64,000 nt of DNA, taken from positions 620,001 through 684,000 of the forward strand of contig JAHCKM010000003.1 of assembly GCA_026125795.1 (NCBI GenBank), given 5' to 3'. The stretch is from Burkholderiaceae bacterium. GTDB taxonomy: Bacteria; Pseudomonadota; Gammaproteobacteria; Burkholderiales; Burkholderiaceae_C. The notes below the pieces were generated by a model. That model had not been told where the DNA came from and did no database searches. It saw only the letters and a program-made list of their open reading frames with translations. The translations under genes were made by a program, and so were the position numbers. The number at the start of each line of letters is the position of its first letter. The stretch's first letter is position 1. Shown piece after piece: positions 33,971 to 42,323 of the stretch.

Positions 33971-34879
33971 TCAGCCGCTTGCCTCCCGCTCGAGCAGGAA
34001 CCGCGACACAGGCTCGATCTGTTCGGCGCGTAGCAGCGCTGGCGCATGGCCACAACCCGGCAACTCAATGGCGCACACGTCCGGCGATTGGCGCATCCGC
34101 TCGACTACGCTGGGCAACAGGAAGTCCGAGTTCGCGCCACGCAGCACCAGCGACCTGCAACGGACTCGCCGCCATGACCGCCACAGATCGACGCTCAGGT
34201 ATTGCCATTGCCGATAGGTGCGCGCGATCGCCGGATCGTGCCGTTGCACGAACTGTCGGCACGCTGGGTCGAAGCGGTAGCTGTGTTTGGCGAGATGGCG
34301 CCAGTCGTCCTCCGACAGCTCGCCGAACGGTTGCAGGATCCGCCTCAGGTAGACGCTCGCCGCGTCCAGCGACGGGAAGTGCGCCAACTCTGGCGTCAGA
34401 TAGCTGCCGATGCGCTGCAGTGCCGTCGACGGGATGTACGGCCCGATATCGTTGAGGACCAGACGGCGGATCGGCGCCGCGCCCGACTGGGCGGCCAGCA
34501 TGAGGCCGACCAGGCCGCCGAGCGACGTGCCGACCCAATCGACCTCCTGTGCACGCGCCCACGCGAGCACGGTGTTCAGATCGCTGGCGTACTGCACCAG
34601 GTGGTACTGCAGCGGGTCCGACAGCCAGTCGCTGTGGCCGCGGCCCACCAGATCGACGCACAGCACGCGACGGCCGCGAGCCGCCAGGTGTTCGGCGAGG
34701 GCATCGAAGTCGCGCGCCTGACGGGTCAAACCGTGGACGCACACCACAGGTGGACCGGAGTCGCCGCGGCTCCATTCCCAGACAGCGATTCGATGGAAAC
34801 CGGCTAACGACAGACAACGAACATGGTGCAGCGTCGGCCGCATCCGCGTGTGCCGATGCTGCGAGGGCCTCGACCTCAT
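33971..34879 (-). CDS. Alpha/beta hydrolase
   Basis: 302 residues. VVCVHGLTRQARDFD is the oxyanion-hole strand, WVGTSLGGLVGLM the nucleophile elbow (Ser119), and LPGCGHAPALL carries the catalytic His. Similar to esterases and thioesterase-like or ring-fission-product hydrolases; substrate unknown. The start at 34879 is chosen because its ATG overlaps the CoA-transferase stop (ATGA); MRPTLHHV at 34843 is the alternative. Confidence 0.85.
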   Translation of the reverse strand: MRSRPSQHRHTRMRPTLHHVRCLSLAGFHRIAVWEWSRGDSGPPVVCVHGLTRQARDFDALAEHLAARGRRVLCVDLVGRGHSDWLSDPLQYHLVQYASDLNTVLAWARAQEVDWVGTSLGGLVGLMLAAQSGAAPIRRLVLNDIGPYIPSTALQRIGSYLTPELAHFPSLDAASVYLRRILQPFGELSEDDWRHLAKHSYRFDPACRQFVQRHDPAIARTYRQWQYLSVDLWRSWRRVRCRSLVLRGANSDFLLPSVVERMRQSPDVCAIELPGCGHAPALLRAEQIEPVSRFLLEREASG

Positions 34880-36834
34880 CGACTCGGCAGGCCCGGCTTC
34901 ACGCGGCCTAGCAGTGCCAGGAAAGCCTGCGCATCCTGGGTCGATTCCACGATATGTGGTGCGACGCCCCGTTGTGACAGGCCCTCGCCGAGCTTGCGGC
35001 GCATGAAGGCGCTGGTCGAATAGCGCAACGCCTGGTTGTAGTAGTTCTGCTGCAGGTAGCTGATCGCCGCGGCATAGGTGTCGGCCACCTCGGGGTCGAC
35101 CTGGCAGTTGTCGTAATTGGCGACCAGCGTGACGCGTTTGCCCAGCCGTTGGCACAAGGGCTCGATCACCTGGCGCAGGCGGTCGACGTCGTCGCGCGTG
35201 CGGAAGTGCAGGTGCTCGAGGTTGACAAACAGGCAGTTGCGCGGCTCGTCGTAGGCGACGCGCTGGTCGATGTCGATGCGCAGCATCTCGTCGCGCAGCG
35301 ACATCGGGTCGGGCGCGAAGATCCGTGCATCCATCGGTCGCGGTGCGCGCACCAGCGGATGGAAGTCCATCTGCGCGAGGATGTCGCGCTCGATGTCGAT
35401 GCCCGGAGCCACCTCGACCAGCTCGAGTCCCTCCGGCGTGCCGCGCAACACGCAGCGCTCGGTCACGACCAGCACGGGTTGCTCGCGCCGCGCGGCCTCG
35501 CGGCCGTTGAAGGTGATCTGCTCGACGCGACGCACGAACTTGCGCTGGCGGCCTTCCTGCACGATCGTCAGCCGTCCATCGCGGATCGCCACGCGCAGGC
35601 CGTCGGCGGTGAACGTGCCGGCAAACACGACGCGCCGCGCGTTCTGCGTGATGTTGATGAAGCCACCGGCGCCGGCCAGGCGGCGGCCGAAGCGGCTCAC
35701 GTTGACGTGCCCCTCGGCATCGGCCTGGGCCAGTCCGAGCACGGCCAGGTCGAGGCCGCCGCCGTCGTAGAAATCGAGCTGCTGGTTCTGCTGCAGCAGC
35801 GCGTCGGTGTTGATCGCCGCGCCGAAATCGAGCCCGCCCTGCGGGTAGCCGCCGATCACGCCGGGTTCGGCGGTCAAGGTCACGTTCTCGAGCACGCGCT
35901 CCTCGTTGGCCACCGCCGCCACCGCCTCGGGCATGCCGATGCCCAGGTTCACCACGCCGCCCATCGGCAGCTCGAAGGCGCAGCGTCGCCCGATCACCTT
36001 GCGTTCGTCGAGCGGCAGCGCCGGCTGCTCGGCGAGCGGCACGCGCAGCTCGCCGCTGAAGGCGGGGCTGAACACCGTGGCAAAGGTCTGCGTGTGCTGC
36101 TCGGGCGCGGCCACGACGATGCAGTCGACCAGCACGCCGGGGATGTGCACCTGGCGCGGCGGCAATGTGTTGCGCGCCGCGGAGCGCTCCACCTGCACGA
36201 CCACCAGGCCGCCGCTGGCGCGCGCCGCCATCGCGAGCGCCAGGTTGTCCAGCACGAGCGCCTCGCGCTCCATCGTGACGTTGCCGTCGCTGTCGGCCGT
36301 GGTGCCGCGCAGCAGCGCCACGTGGATCGGAAAGGCCTTGTAGAGCAGCCAGTCCTCGCCGCCGATCGGCAGCAGCGTGACCAGGTCTTCCGTCGTCCGC
36401 GGATTGAGTTTGCCTCCGGACTGGCGCGGGTCGATGAAGGTGTGCAGCCCGGTGCGCGTGAGCGTGCCGGCGCGGCGCCCGGCGATGTCGCGGAAGAGCT
36501 GCGACAGCGTGCCCAGCGGCAGGTTGTAGGCCTCGATGCGATTCTCGATCGCCAGCTTCGCGAGCTTGGGCACCAGGCCCCAATGGCCGCCGACGACACG
36601 CTTGACCAGGCCTGGGGCATCGAGCCGGTTCAGCCCGCGCTCGGCACCGTCGCCCGGCGCGGCGGCGAACACCAGCGTGAGGTTGCACAGCGCCGCATGC
36701 GTGGCGTGGCGGCGCTGCAGAGCCTCGATCAAGGCCTCGGGCGTGCCGATGCCGACGAAGCCGGAGAACGCCACCGTGTCGCCGGCGCGGATCAGCGCGA
36801 TGGCTTCGTCGGCCGAGACGACCTTCTGCTTCAT
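34876..36834 (-). CDS. Fused acyl-CoA:acetate/3-ketoacid CoA-transferase
   Basis: 652 residues with both halves of a family I CoA-transferase in one chain. The alpha half starts VSADEAIALIRAGDTVAFSGF; the beta half contains GVVNLGIGMPEAVA and the glutamate region TLTAEPGVIGGYPQGG (catalytic Glu323). Residues after about 520 form an extra domain (LHFRTRDDVDRLRQVIEPL) not found in the short propionate CoA-transferases. Transfers CoA between acids and acyl-CoA. Translationally coupled to the alpha/beta hydrolase. Confidence 0.9.
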   Translation of the reverse strand: MKQKVVSADEAIALIRAGDTVAFSGFVGIGTPEALIEALQRRHATHAALCNLTLVFAAAPGDGAERGLNRLDAPGLVKRVVGGHWGLVPKLAKLAIENRIEAYNLPLGTLSQLFRDIAGRRAGTLTRTGLHTFIDPRQSGGKLNPRTTEDLVTLLPIGGEDWLLYKAFPIHVALLRGTTADSDGNVTMEREALVLDNLALAMAARASGGLVVVQVERSAARNTLPPRQVHIPGVLVDCIVVAAPEQHTQTFATVFSPAFSGELRVPLAEQPALPLDERKVIGRRCAFELPMGGVVNLGIGMPEAVAAVANEERVLENVTLTAEPGVIGGYPQGGLDFGAAINTDALLQQNQQLDFYDGGGLDLAVLGLAQADAEGHVNVSRFGRRLAGAGGFINITQNARRVVFAGTFTADGLRVAIRDGRLTIVQEGRQRKFVRRVEQITFNGREAARREQPVLVVTERCVLRGTPEGLELVEVAPGIDIERDILAQMDFHPLVRAPRPMDARIFAPDPMSLRDEMLRIDIDQRVAYDEPRNCLFVNLEHLHFRTRDDVDRLRQVIEPLCQRLGKRVTLVANYDNCQVDPEVADTYAAAISYLQQNYYNQALRYSTSAFMRRKLGEGLSQRGVAPHIVESTQDAQAFLALLGRVKPGLPSR

Positions 36835-36904
36835 GGCCTGCGCCGGATTCTGGCCCGGGTTGTGCCCCCGCTAGGCCGCAGCGCGTCTTCGGTGCCGACT
36901 CGCC

Positions 36905-37444
36905 CTAGGCGCTGTTGCCACACCGGATCCGATCGACCGTCGCCGGCTTGACGGCCACGGTGATCTGCACCTCCACCAGCAGGCCATCGACCGCAAGCGA
37001 TCGAACGCCGAGCACGGCGTCGACAGGACTGCCCATCCTAAAAAGGAAAGGCTCCAGAACCGCAAGATCCGGGTTCTGCTGGAAGTTCACGATAAAGACG
37101 TTCATGCGCAGGATGTCTTCAACCCCTGCGTCGAGAGCGCTCAGCGCGAGACGAAGGTTCTCCTCGACCAGCACGAGCTGCTCTTCGAGGGTGTCGCCCA
37201 CGATCGCTCCCTCGAGAGAGAAGGCGACCTGACCCGCGACGTACGCCACGCCGGACTCCGTGTCCAGCGTGATGTGCTTGTACCCGAAGGGAGTCGGATC
37301 CAGCAGCGTGGGCGGGTTCACGGTGATGACGCGCTCGCTGGAGCAAGTGCTGGCCACGGCAGTGGTGGGGCTGTCATCGCCCCCGCCGCAGCCGATCAAG
37401 CTCAACACGATGCCCAGCGCGAGGAGCGGCTTCCTTGTATTCAT
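36905..37444 (-). CDS. RidA/YjgF family protein with lipoprotein signal (second copy)
   Basis: 179 residues, start MNTRKPLLALGIVLSLIGC with a lipobox at LIGC. The mature part is RidA-like (GVAYVAGQVAF, LEEQLVLVEENLRLALSALDAG, DILRMNVFIVNF, VLGVRSLAVDGLLVEVQITVA). It is only moderately similar to the RidA at 31955, so not a recent duplicate. Divergent from the flavin oxidoreductase gene over 192 bases with several palindromes. Confidence 0.83.
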   Translation of the reverse strand: MNTRKPLLALGIVLSLIGCGGGDDSPTTAVASTCSSERVITVNPPTLLDPTPFGYKHITLDTESGVAYVAGQVAFSLEGAIVGDTLEEQLVLVEENLRLALSALDAGVEDILRMNVFIVNFQQNPDLAVLEPFLFRMGSPVDAVLGVRSLAVDGLLVEVQITVAVKPATVDRIRCGNSA

Positions 37445-37530
37445 GTTCGGTGGGTTTCTTGCAGTGTTGTTGGGGTGAGTGGCCAATCTCAGTGGCGCCG
37501 CGATGCTAGGCAGCATGGCGCGCCGCCCGG

Positions 37531-37545
37531 TAGCCTGAATCGGCA
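37531..37545 (+). promoter_or_regulatory. Recurrent 15-bp motif, site 2 (RidA/oxidoreductase)
   Basis: TAGCCTGAATCGGCA, 87-101 bases before the minus-strand RidA start and 92-106 bases before the divergent oxidoreductase start. It overlaps the perfect inverted repeat AGCCTG-AATCGG-CAGGCT (37532-37549). Confidence 0.6.
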
Positions 37546-37594
37546 GGCTCGGGCGCATCGCCGCCGAAATCGGATAACAGGTGTGGTCGATTGG

Positions 37595-37616
37595 CGTCTA
37601 CGCTGCAACGCAGACG
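37595..37616. promoter_or_regulatory. Imperfect palindrome just upstream of the oxidoreductase gene
   Basis: Arms CGTCT (37595-37599) and AGACG (37612-37616) with a partly symmetric middle, 20 bases before the oxidoreductase ATG. It could be an operator or a 5' UTR hairpin. Confidence 0.35.
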
Positions 37617-37636
37617 GCCCGCCATCCGAACCGAAG

Positions 37637-39640
37637 ATGAACCAGGACCCGCTGCAGCCCGTGCCAAAGCCCGAGGGCGTTGTTCCGCTCCCCGAACGTG
37701 AGGCCCTTCGGCTGGGTATGGACGCACCCATCTCGCGCCGGGACTTCGTCGGATCCACGTTGATCGGCACAGGAGCCACACTGCTCGGCGCAGGCGCGCC
37801 CGGTGCGCTGCGGTCGGCGCACGCACAGACGGTAGGCTTGCCGCTGACCGGCCTCGGGGCTGACTGGACGGGTCCCGGAGGGGTCGGCGACTACGCCCGG
37901 TCCAATGGCAACACGCATGAGGTGCTCAACGCGGCGCACGGCTACGTCCGAAACAGAGACATCGACGAGCGGCTGGCATCGGCTGCCGACACGGGTGAGA
38001 CCTTCGATCTCGTCGTCGTCGGTTGTGGCATCGCAGGCCTCGCGGCCGCCTACACGCATCACAAGGCGCGTCCCAGGAGCTCGGTGCTGCTGCTGGACCA
38101 GCACCCGGTGTTCGGCGGCGAGGCCAAGCAGAACGAGTTCGAAGTGGACGGCACCCACCTGTGGGCGCCCCAAGGTTCGACCGGGATGGTGTTTCCACTG
38201 AACCGCGCCAAGGACTACAACTTCTATTCGAGGTTCTACGAGGAGCTGGATTTCCCAAGGGAGTTTCGCTTCCAGGAACCGAAGAACCTCGGCACGCGGG
38301 ATCTGCTGGTGCCGGGCGACATGTGGGGGCCGATGCACATCTCGTGGGAAGCGGCCGACGTCGGCTACTTCTTCGAGTCCAAGGGCTTCGTCAAGAACAT
38401 GTGGCGCGATGGCTTGCGCCACACGCCGTATTCCGAGAGCGATCGGCTCAGTTTCATGACAGCCGAGCTGCATCGCTCGCGCGATCGCCGGCCCGACTGG
38501 GAACCGTGGCTGGACTCGATGACCTACTCGGAGTACCTGCGCAACGAGCTGCGCGTTCACAGTCCGGCGTTCGAGCGGTACATCGGCCCGGTCAATGCAG
38601 CGATGGGCTGCGGCCTCGGGCCGGACGTGATATCCGCCTACTCGGCTTTCAACTACATGGCGCCGGGCGTCGTGGCCCAGGGAAGGGACCTGACGAAAGG
38701 CTACGCCGACCCCGGCGACACGCTTTACCTGGTCACGCTGCCGGGCGGTAACGCCAGCATCGCGCGCCGCCTGGTACAGAAGATGATCCCGGGCTCGTTC
38801 AAGGGCGCCCGGCTGACCGAGCTGCTGCTGGGCGGCATCCACTTCGCGGCGCTCGACCGCGCCCCGAACCCCGTGCGCATGCGCTTGTCGAGCACGGTGG
38901 TCGCCGTGCAGCACGAGGGGGCTCCTGCGAAGGCGCGCAAGGTCATCGTGTGGTACGAGCGAGCCGGCAAGGTCCACAAGGCGCGCGCCAAGGCCGTGGT
39001 GATGGCGGGGCAGCAGCACGTCAATCGGCACATCTGCCGCGACATCCCGCAGGCCTACCGCGACGCGATGGCCACTTTCCACCACGCGCCCGTGCTGACG
39101 ATCAACGTGGCGCTGCGCAACTGGCGCTTCCTCGACAAGCTCGGCATCAGCTGCGCGCGATGGTTCGAAGGCTTCGGCTGGTGGACGGGCTTGCGTCGCA
39201 ACGTGCTCCTCGACGGGAAGGAGTCGATGCCGCTGGACCCCAACAAGCCGGTGGTGCTCACCCAGTACAACCCGTTCCTGCTGCCCGGGATGCCGTTCCC
39301 GCAGCAGTGCACGGCGGCGCGCATGCAGCTCTTCCACATGTCGTACGCAGAGATCGAGGCGGCCGTTCGATCGCAGTTCACCAAGATGTTTGCCTCGGCC
39401 GGCTTCGACGCCGCGCGTGACATCGCCGGCATCACGACCAATCGCTGGGGCCATGCCTACGTCGTCGCACCGCCCGGCTTCTTCTTCGGCAAGGACGGCA
39501 AGGCTGCGCCGAAGGACGTGATCCGCAAGCGCTTTCATCGCATCGCCTTCGCGCACTCCGAACTGACCGGCGCGCAGATGTGGGAAACGGCGGCCGACGA
39601 AGGCGAACGCGCCGCGCGCCAGGTGCTGGAGGTGATTTGA
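37637..39640 (+). CDS. Tat-exported FAD-dependent oxidoreductase, spermidine dehydrogenase-like
   Basis: 667 residues. The N-terminal LGMDAPISRRDFVG is a twin-arginine signal, with cleavage probable near SAHAQ. The FAD-binding fold follows at VVVGCGIAGLAAAY, with LLLDQHPVFGGEAKQNEF next. The arrangement resembles SpdH-type periplasmic spermidine dehydrogenases, which oxidise polyamines, but the substrate is not determined. The start at 37637 has little Shine-Dalgarno support; longer in-frame sequence is not protein-like. Its divergent partner is a lipoprotein RidA, which could process imines released by an amine oxidase. Confidence 0.8.
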   Translation: MNQDPLQPVPKPEGVVPLPEREALRLGMDAPISRRDFVGSTLIGTGATLLGAGAPGALRSAHAQTVGLPLTGLGADWTGPGGVGDYARSNGNTHEVLNAAHGYVRNRDIDERLASAADTGETFDLVVVGCGIAGLAAAYTHHKARPRSSVLLLDQHPVFGGEAKQNEFEVDGTHLWAPQGSTGMVFPLNRAKDYNFYSRFYEELDFPREFRFQEPKNLGTRDLLVPGDMWGPMHISWEAADVGYFFESKGFVKNMWRDGLRHTPYSESDRLSFMTAELHRSRDRRPDWEPWLDSMTYSEYLRNELRVHSPAFERYIGPVNAAMGCGLGPDVISAYSAFNYMAPGVVAQGRDLTKGYADPGDTLYLVTLPGGNASIARRLVQKMIPGSFKGARLTELLLGGIHFAALDRAPNPVRMRLSSTVVAVQHEGAPAKARKVIVWYERAGKVHKARAKAVVMAGQQHVNRHICRDIPQAYRDAMATFHHAPVLTINVALRNWRFLDKLGISCARWFEGFGWWTGLRRNVLLDGKESMPLDPNKPVVLTQYNPFLLPGMPFPQQCTAARMQLFHMSYAEIEAAVRSQFTKMFASAGFDAARDIAGITTNRWGHAYVVAPPGFFFGKDGKAAPKDVIRKRFHRIAFAHSELTGAQMWETAADEGERAARQVLEVI

Positions 39641-39680
39641 CCTTGGCCCGTCGACTACTTTGTCCAACATGGAGCTTCCA

Positions 39681-40208
39681 ATGAACCGAATCCTGCTGTC
39701 CATCGCGCTGGCCTGCCTTGTGGCTGCCGCATCGTTGCCGGTTGCCGCTGCGGCACCGACCCCTGCCGCCGCTCCTCGAGCTGAGAGTGCGGACTTGCAG
39801 GCGTTCAAGAAGGCGATCCGCGCCAAGTACGACCTGAAGGAGAAGGCGTGGGCGGCCCAGGACCACGTGGGTCTGGTCAAGGGCTTCTACTCGCCGCATG
39901 CGTTCACCGCGGCCGAAGGCGAGCCCAAGTTCTATGCCCAGGGCCGGGAGCAGTTTCTCGAGCTCTACAAGACCTTCGTCGCGGACACGACGAAGATCCG
40001 CATCGAGTCCGTGCACACGCACGTCAACGGCAACATGGGCTGGGACTGGACCAACTTCCATGCCGACGTCAAGCCGGAGAAGGTCAAGGACTACCCGCCA
40101 TCGCCGGTGCGGATCTTGTTCGTCTGGGAGAAGATCAACGGCCAGTGGATGTGCGCCGGCGACGTGGTGCTGCTGGGCACCTTCGACACGGCGGTCAAAG
40201 GCAAGTAG
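39681..40208 (+). CDS. Exported NTF2-like (SnoaL/DUF4440-type) protein
   Basis: 175 residues with signal peptide (ILLSIALACLVAAASLPVAAA). The mature part is an NTF2-like cone fold: AFKKAIRAKYDLKEKAWAAQD, FYSPHAF, REQFLELYKTFV, VRILFVWEKINGQWMCAGD. The family includes small enzymes and binding proteins; no function assigned here. GGAG lies before the ATG at 39681. It is 40 bases after the oxidoreductase stop, so likely co-transcribed. Its last 14 bases overlap the convergent AraC gene. Confidence 0.78.
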   Translation: MNRILLSIALACLVAAASLPVAAAAPTPAAAPRAESADLQAFKKAIRAKYDLKEKAWAAQDHVGLVKGFYSPHAFTAAEGEPKFYAQGREQFLELYKTFVADTTKIRIESVHTHVNGNMGWDWTNFHADVKPEKVKDYPPSPVRILFVWEKINGQWMCAGDVVLLGTFDTAVKGK

Positions 40209-41199
40209 GTCGCTGGAGTGGGCGTTCGCCCGCGCAGCCGCGATTGGCTCTTCGCTGCTGCAGCGTCTGCGAGGGCAGCTCGCCGAACATCCGCTGGTAA
40301 TCCTGGCTGAAGCGGCTCGGGTGCCAGAAGCCCCAGGTTTCCACCACGTCCCGCACCTTGATCCCATGATCGGCGGTGCGCAACATGCGCCGCGCGCCGT
40401 TGAGCCGCATGGTGCGCAGGTATGCCAAGGGGCCGATGCCGAGCACGTCATGGAAGCTGGTTTGCAGAGTTCTGCGCGAGACGCCGATGGCCCGGCACAG
40501 GTCGATCACCTGCAATGGGTACGAGATCCGCGCATTCACGTACTCGCGGCTGCGCCGCACGATCTCCAGGTGGCCACCTTGGCGCCGCGTCGACCCCCGA
40601 GACCTGAAGTGATCCGCGAAGAAGGGCCCGAGCACTTCCAACACGCTGTGCCGTATGGCGCGCCGCCGATCGGGCGCGTCGAGATCGGGCGTTCCCTCGA
40701 GGGTGGACAGCAGTCCCAGCAACGGTTCTGCGACGCGGCGGGCCACTGACGGATCGTTCACCATCAGCGCCCCGCGCGTCAGGCCCTGCTCCAGATCGAA
40801 ATGCTCGGTCTGCCGCACGTAGTCGCAGAGCAGCTTTCGATTCAACACGATGGACAGCAGGTGCACGGGAGGCACGATCGAGTTCAACTCACGCCGGCCG
40901 TCGAATGCACAGACCCCTTCGTGCCACGGCAAGCCATCGAGGCGACCCACGCCACGCATGCGCCTGGCAACGCCGATGGTGATGGAGTCCTGGGGCGCGC
41001 TGCCGACGCAGTGCGTCGTGACGTTGCGGAAGTCCTCGTACAGCAGCTGCAGGTCGTCGAGATACAGGTCGACCGACTCTCCTTCGAGCCGGCCGGCAGT
41101 CGTCTGCAGGAAGCGAATGTCCCAGCCCGGGATCGTCTGCACCTGTTCGACGTCGACGGCCCAATGGCGGCGCCGCGCAAACGCCCGCGAAGAGGTCAT
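40195..41199 (-). CDS. AraC-family regulator (EutR-like), paralogue 1
   Basis: 334 residues. C-terminal double helix-turn-helix with VIDLCRAIGVSRRTLQTSF and WGFWHPSRFSQDYQRMFGELPSQT. The N-terminal ~220 residues form a sensor domain without a cupin motif I can name. The start at 41199 follows the phaC stop directly; MGEATRV at 41223 is an alternative overlapping phaC. Related to the regulator at 56176-57159. Position suggests control of phaEC and/or the oxidoreductase unit. Confidence 0.85.
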   Translation of the reverse strand: MTSSRAFARRRHWAVDVEQVQTIPGWDIRFLQTTAGRLEGESVDLYLDDLQLLYEDFRNVTTHCVGSAPQDSITIGVARRMRGVGRLDGLPWHEGVCAFDGRRELNSIVPPVHLLSIVLNRKLLCDYVRQTEHFDLEQGLTRGALMVNDPSVARRVAEPLLGLLSTLEGTPDLDAPDRRRAIRHSVLEVLGPFFADHFRSRGSTRRQGGHLEIVRRSREYVNARISYPLQVIDLCRAIGVSRRTLQTSFHDVLGIGPLAYLRTMRLNGARRMLRTADHGIKVRDVVETWGFWHPSRFSQDYQRMFGELPSQTLQQRRANRGCAGERPLQRPTCL

Positions 41200-41201
41200 C
41201 G

Positions 41202-42323
41202 TCACTCGCGTTGCCTCACCCATTCGACAACGCGGTCTGCGACGATACCCTGCGACTTGCCGCTGACGAACACGCCGACATGGCCGCCCGGCAGCGCGAG
41301 CTCGCTGTAGTCCCGGGTGCCGACCAGCTTGCCCAGCGCCGCCGCGCACGGCGGCGGAATGATGTGGTCGTCCAGCGCATAGACGTTGAGCACCGGCACC
41401 TTGATGTTCTTCAACAGCACCTTGCGCCCACACAGCTCGAAGCGGCCTTCGGCCAGGTCGTTGTTGCGGTACAGATCGATGAAGAACTGCCGCGCCGCCT
41501 CGCCGGGGTGGTGCGGGCGGTCGGCCAGCCACTGCTCCATGCGCAGGAAGTTGCGCAGCTTGTCCTCGTCGTCGAGCACGTCGAGCAGGTCGAGGTTGTA
41601 TTTCGTCAGCGAGCGAGCCGGCGTCAGCATCGAGAACACCAGCCCCATGAAGCGGCCTGGCACATAACCGCAACTGTCGATCAGGCGCTCGATGTCGCGC
41701 GGCTCGAGGCTGCGCGCCCACAGGTTGATGAAGCCGCGGTCGGGCCGGTGTTCCTGCTGGTCGGCATGAAAGTCGGTCGGCGTGATGGTGACGATCAGGT
41801 TGCGCACCTTGTCGCCGAACAGCGCCGCGTAGCACTGCGTGAAGACGCCGCCCTCGCAGATGCCGAGCAGGTTGACCTTGTCGACGCCGGCCTCGGCGCG
41901 GATGTGGTCGACGCAGGCGTCGAGGTAGTCGCCCACGTAGTCGTCGAACGCCAGCCAGCGATCGGCCCGGCTCGGGTTGCCCCAGTCGACCACGTAGACG
42001 TCCAGGCCCTGGGCGAGCAGATTGCCGATCAGCGAACGATCGGGCTGCAGGTCGGCCATGGTCCAGCGCCCGACCAGGCCGTAGACCACGAACACCGGCG
42101 TGCGCACCGTCTGCCTGACCTGCGGCTCGTAGCGGTAGAGCGTGACCTTGTCGCGTCGCAGCACGGCGCGCTTGGGCGTGGTGGCGAGGCGCACCTCGTC
42201 GTCGTTGATCTTCGCCGCCAGCTTGAAGCCGTTGTCGAGGCGGCGCTGCAGCTTGCGCGCCTCCTCGGCGGGCAGCGCGAGCGTGCGCTGCAGCGCCTCT
42301 GCAAATGCGTTGGTGTCGGTCAT
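41202..42323 (-). CDS. phaC: Class III poly(3-hydroxyalkanoate) synthase subunit PhaC
   Basis: 373 residues, the short length of class III synthases. Lipase-like box GICEGG with nucleophile Cys156; VYALDDHIIPP supplies Asp and LPGGHVG His; VVDWGNPSRADRW is a family block. Polymerises 3-hydroxyacyl-CoA together with PhaE. Overlaps phaE by 4 bases. Confidence 0.92.
   Translation of the reverse strand: MTDTNAFAEALQRTLALPAEEARKLQRRLDNGFKLAAKINDDEVRLATTPKRAVLRRDKVTLYRYEPQVRQTVRTPVFVVYGLVGRWTMADLQPDRSLIGNLLAQGLDVYVVDWGNPSRADRWLAFDDYVGDYLDACVDHIRAEAGVDKVNLLGICEGGVFTQCYAALFGDKVRNLIVTITPTDFHADQQEHRPDRGFINLWARSLEPRDIERLIDSCGYVPGRFMGLVFSMLTPARSLTKYNLDLLDVLDDEDKLRNFLRMEQWLADRPHHPGEAARQFFIDLYRNNDLAEGRFELCGRKVLLKNIKVPVLNVYALDDHIIPPPCAAALGKLVGTRDYSELALPGGHVGVFVSGKSQGIVADRVVEWVRQRE

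Noticed and set aside
35149-36951. 600-codon open frame antisense to the CoA-transferase
   Set aside because: Antisense shadow, no motif.
37598-39880. 760-codon open frame antisense to the flavin oxidoreductase
   Set aside because: Shadow of the oxidoreductase; low-complexity His/Arg/Val composition.
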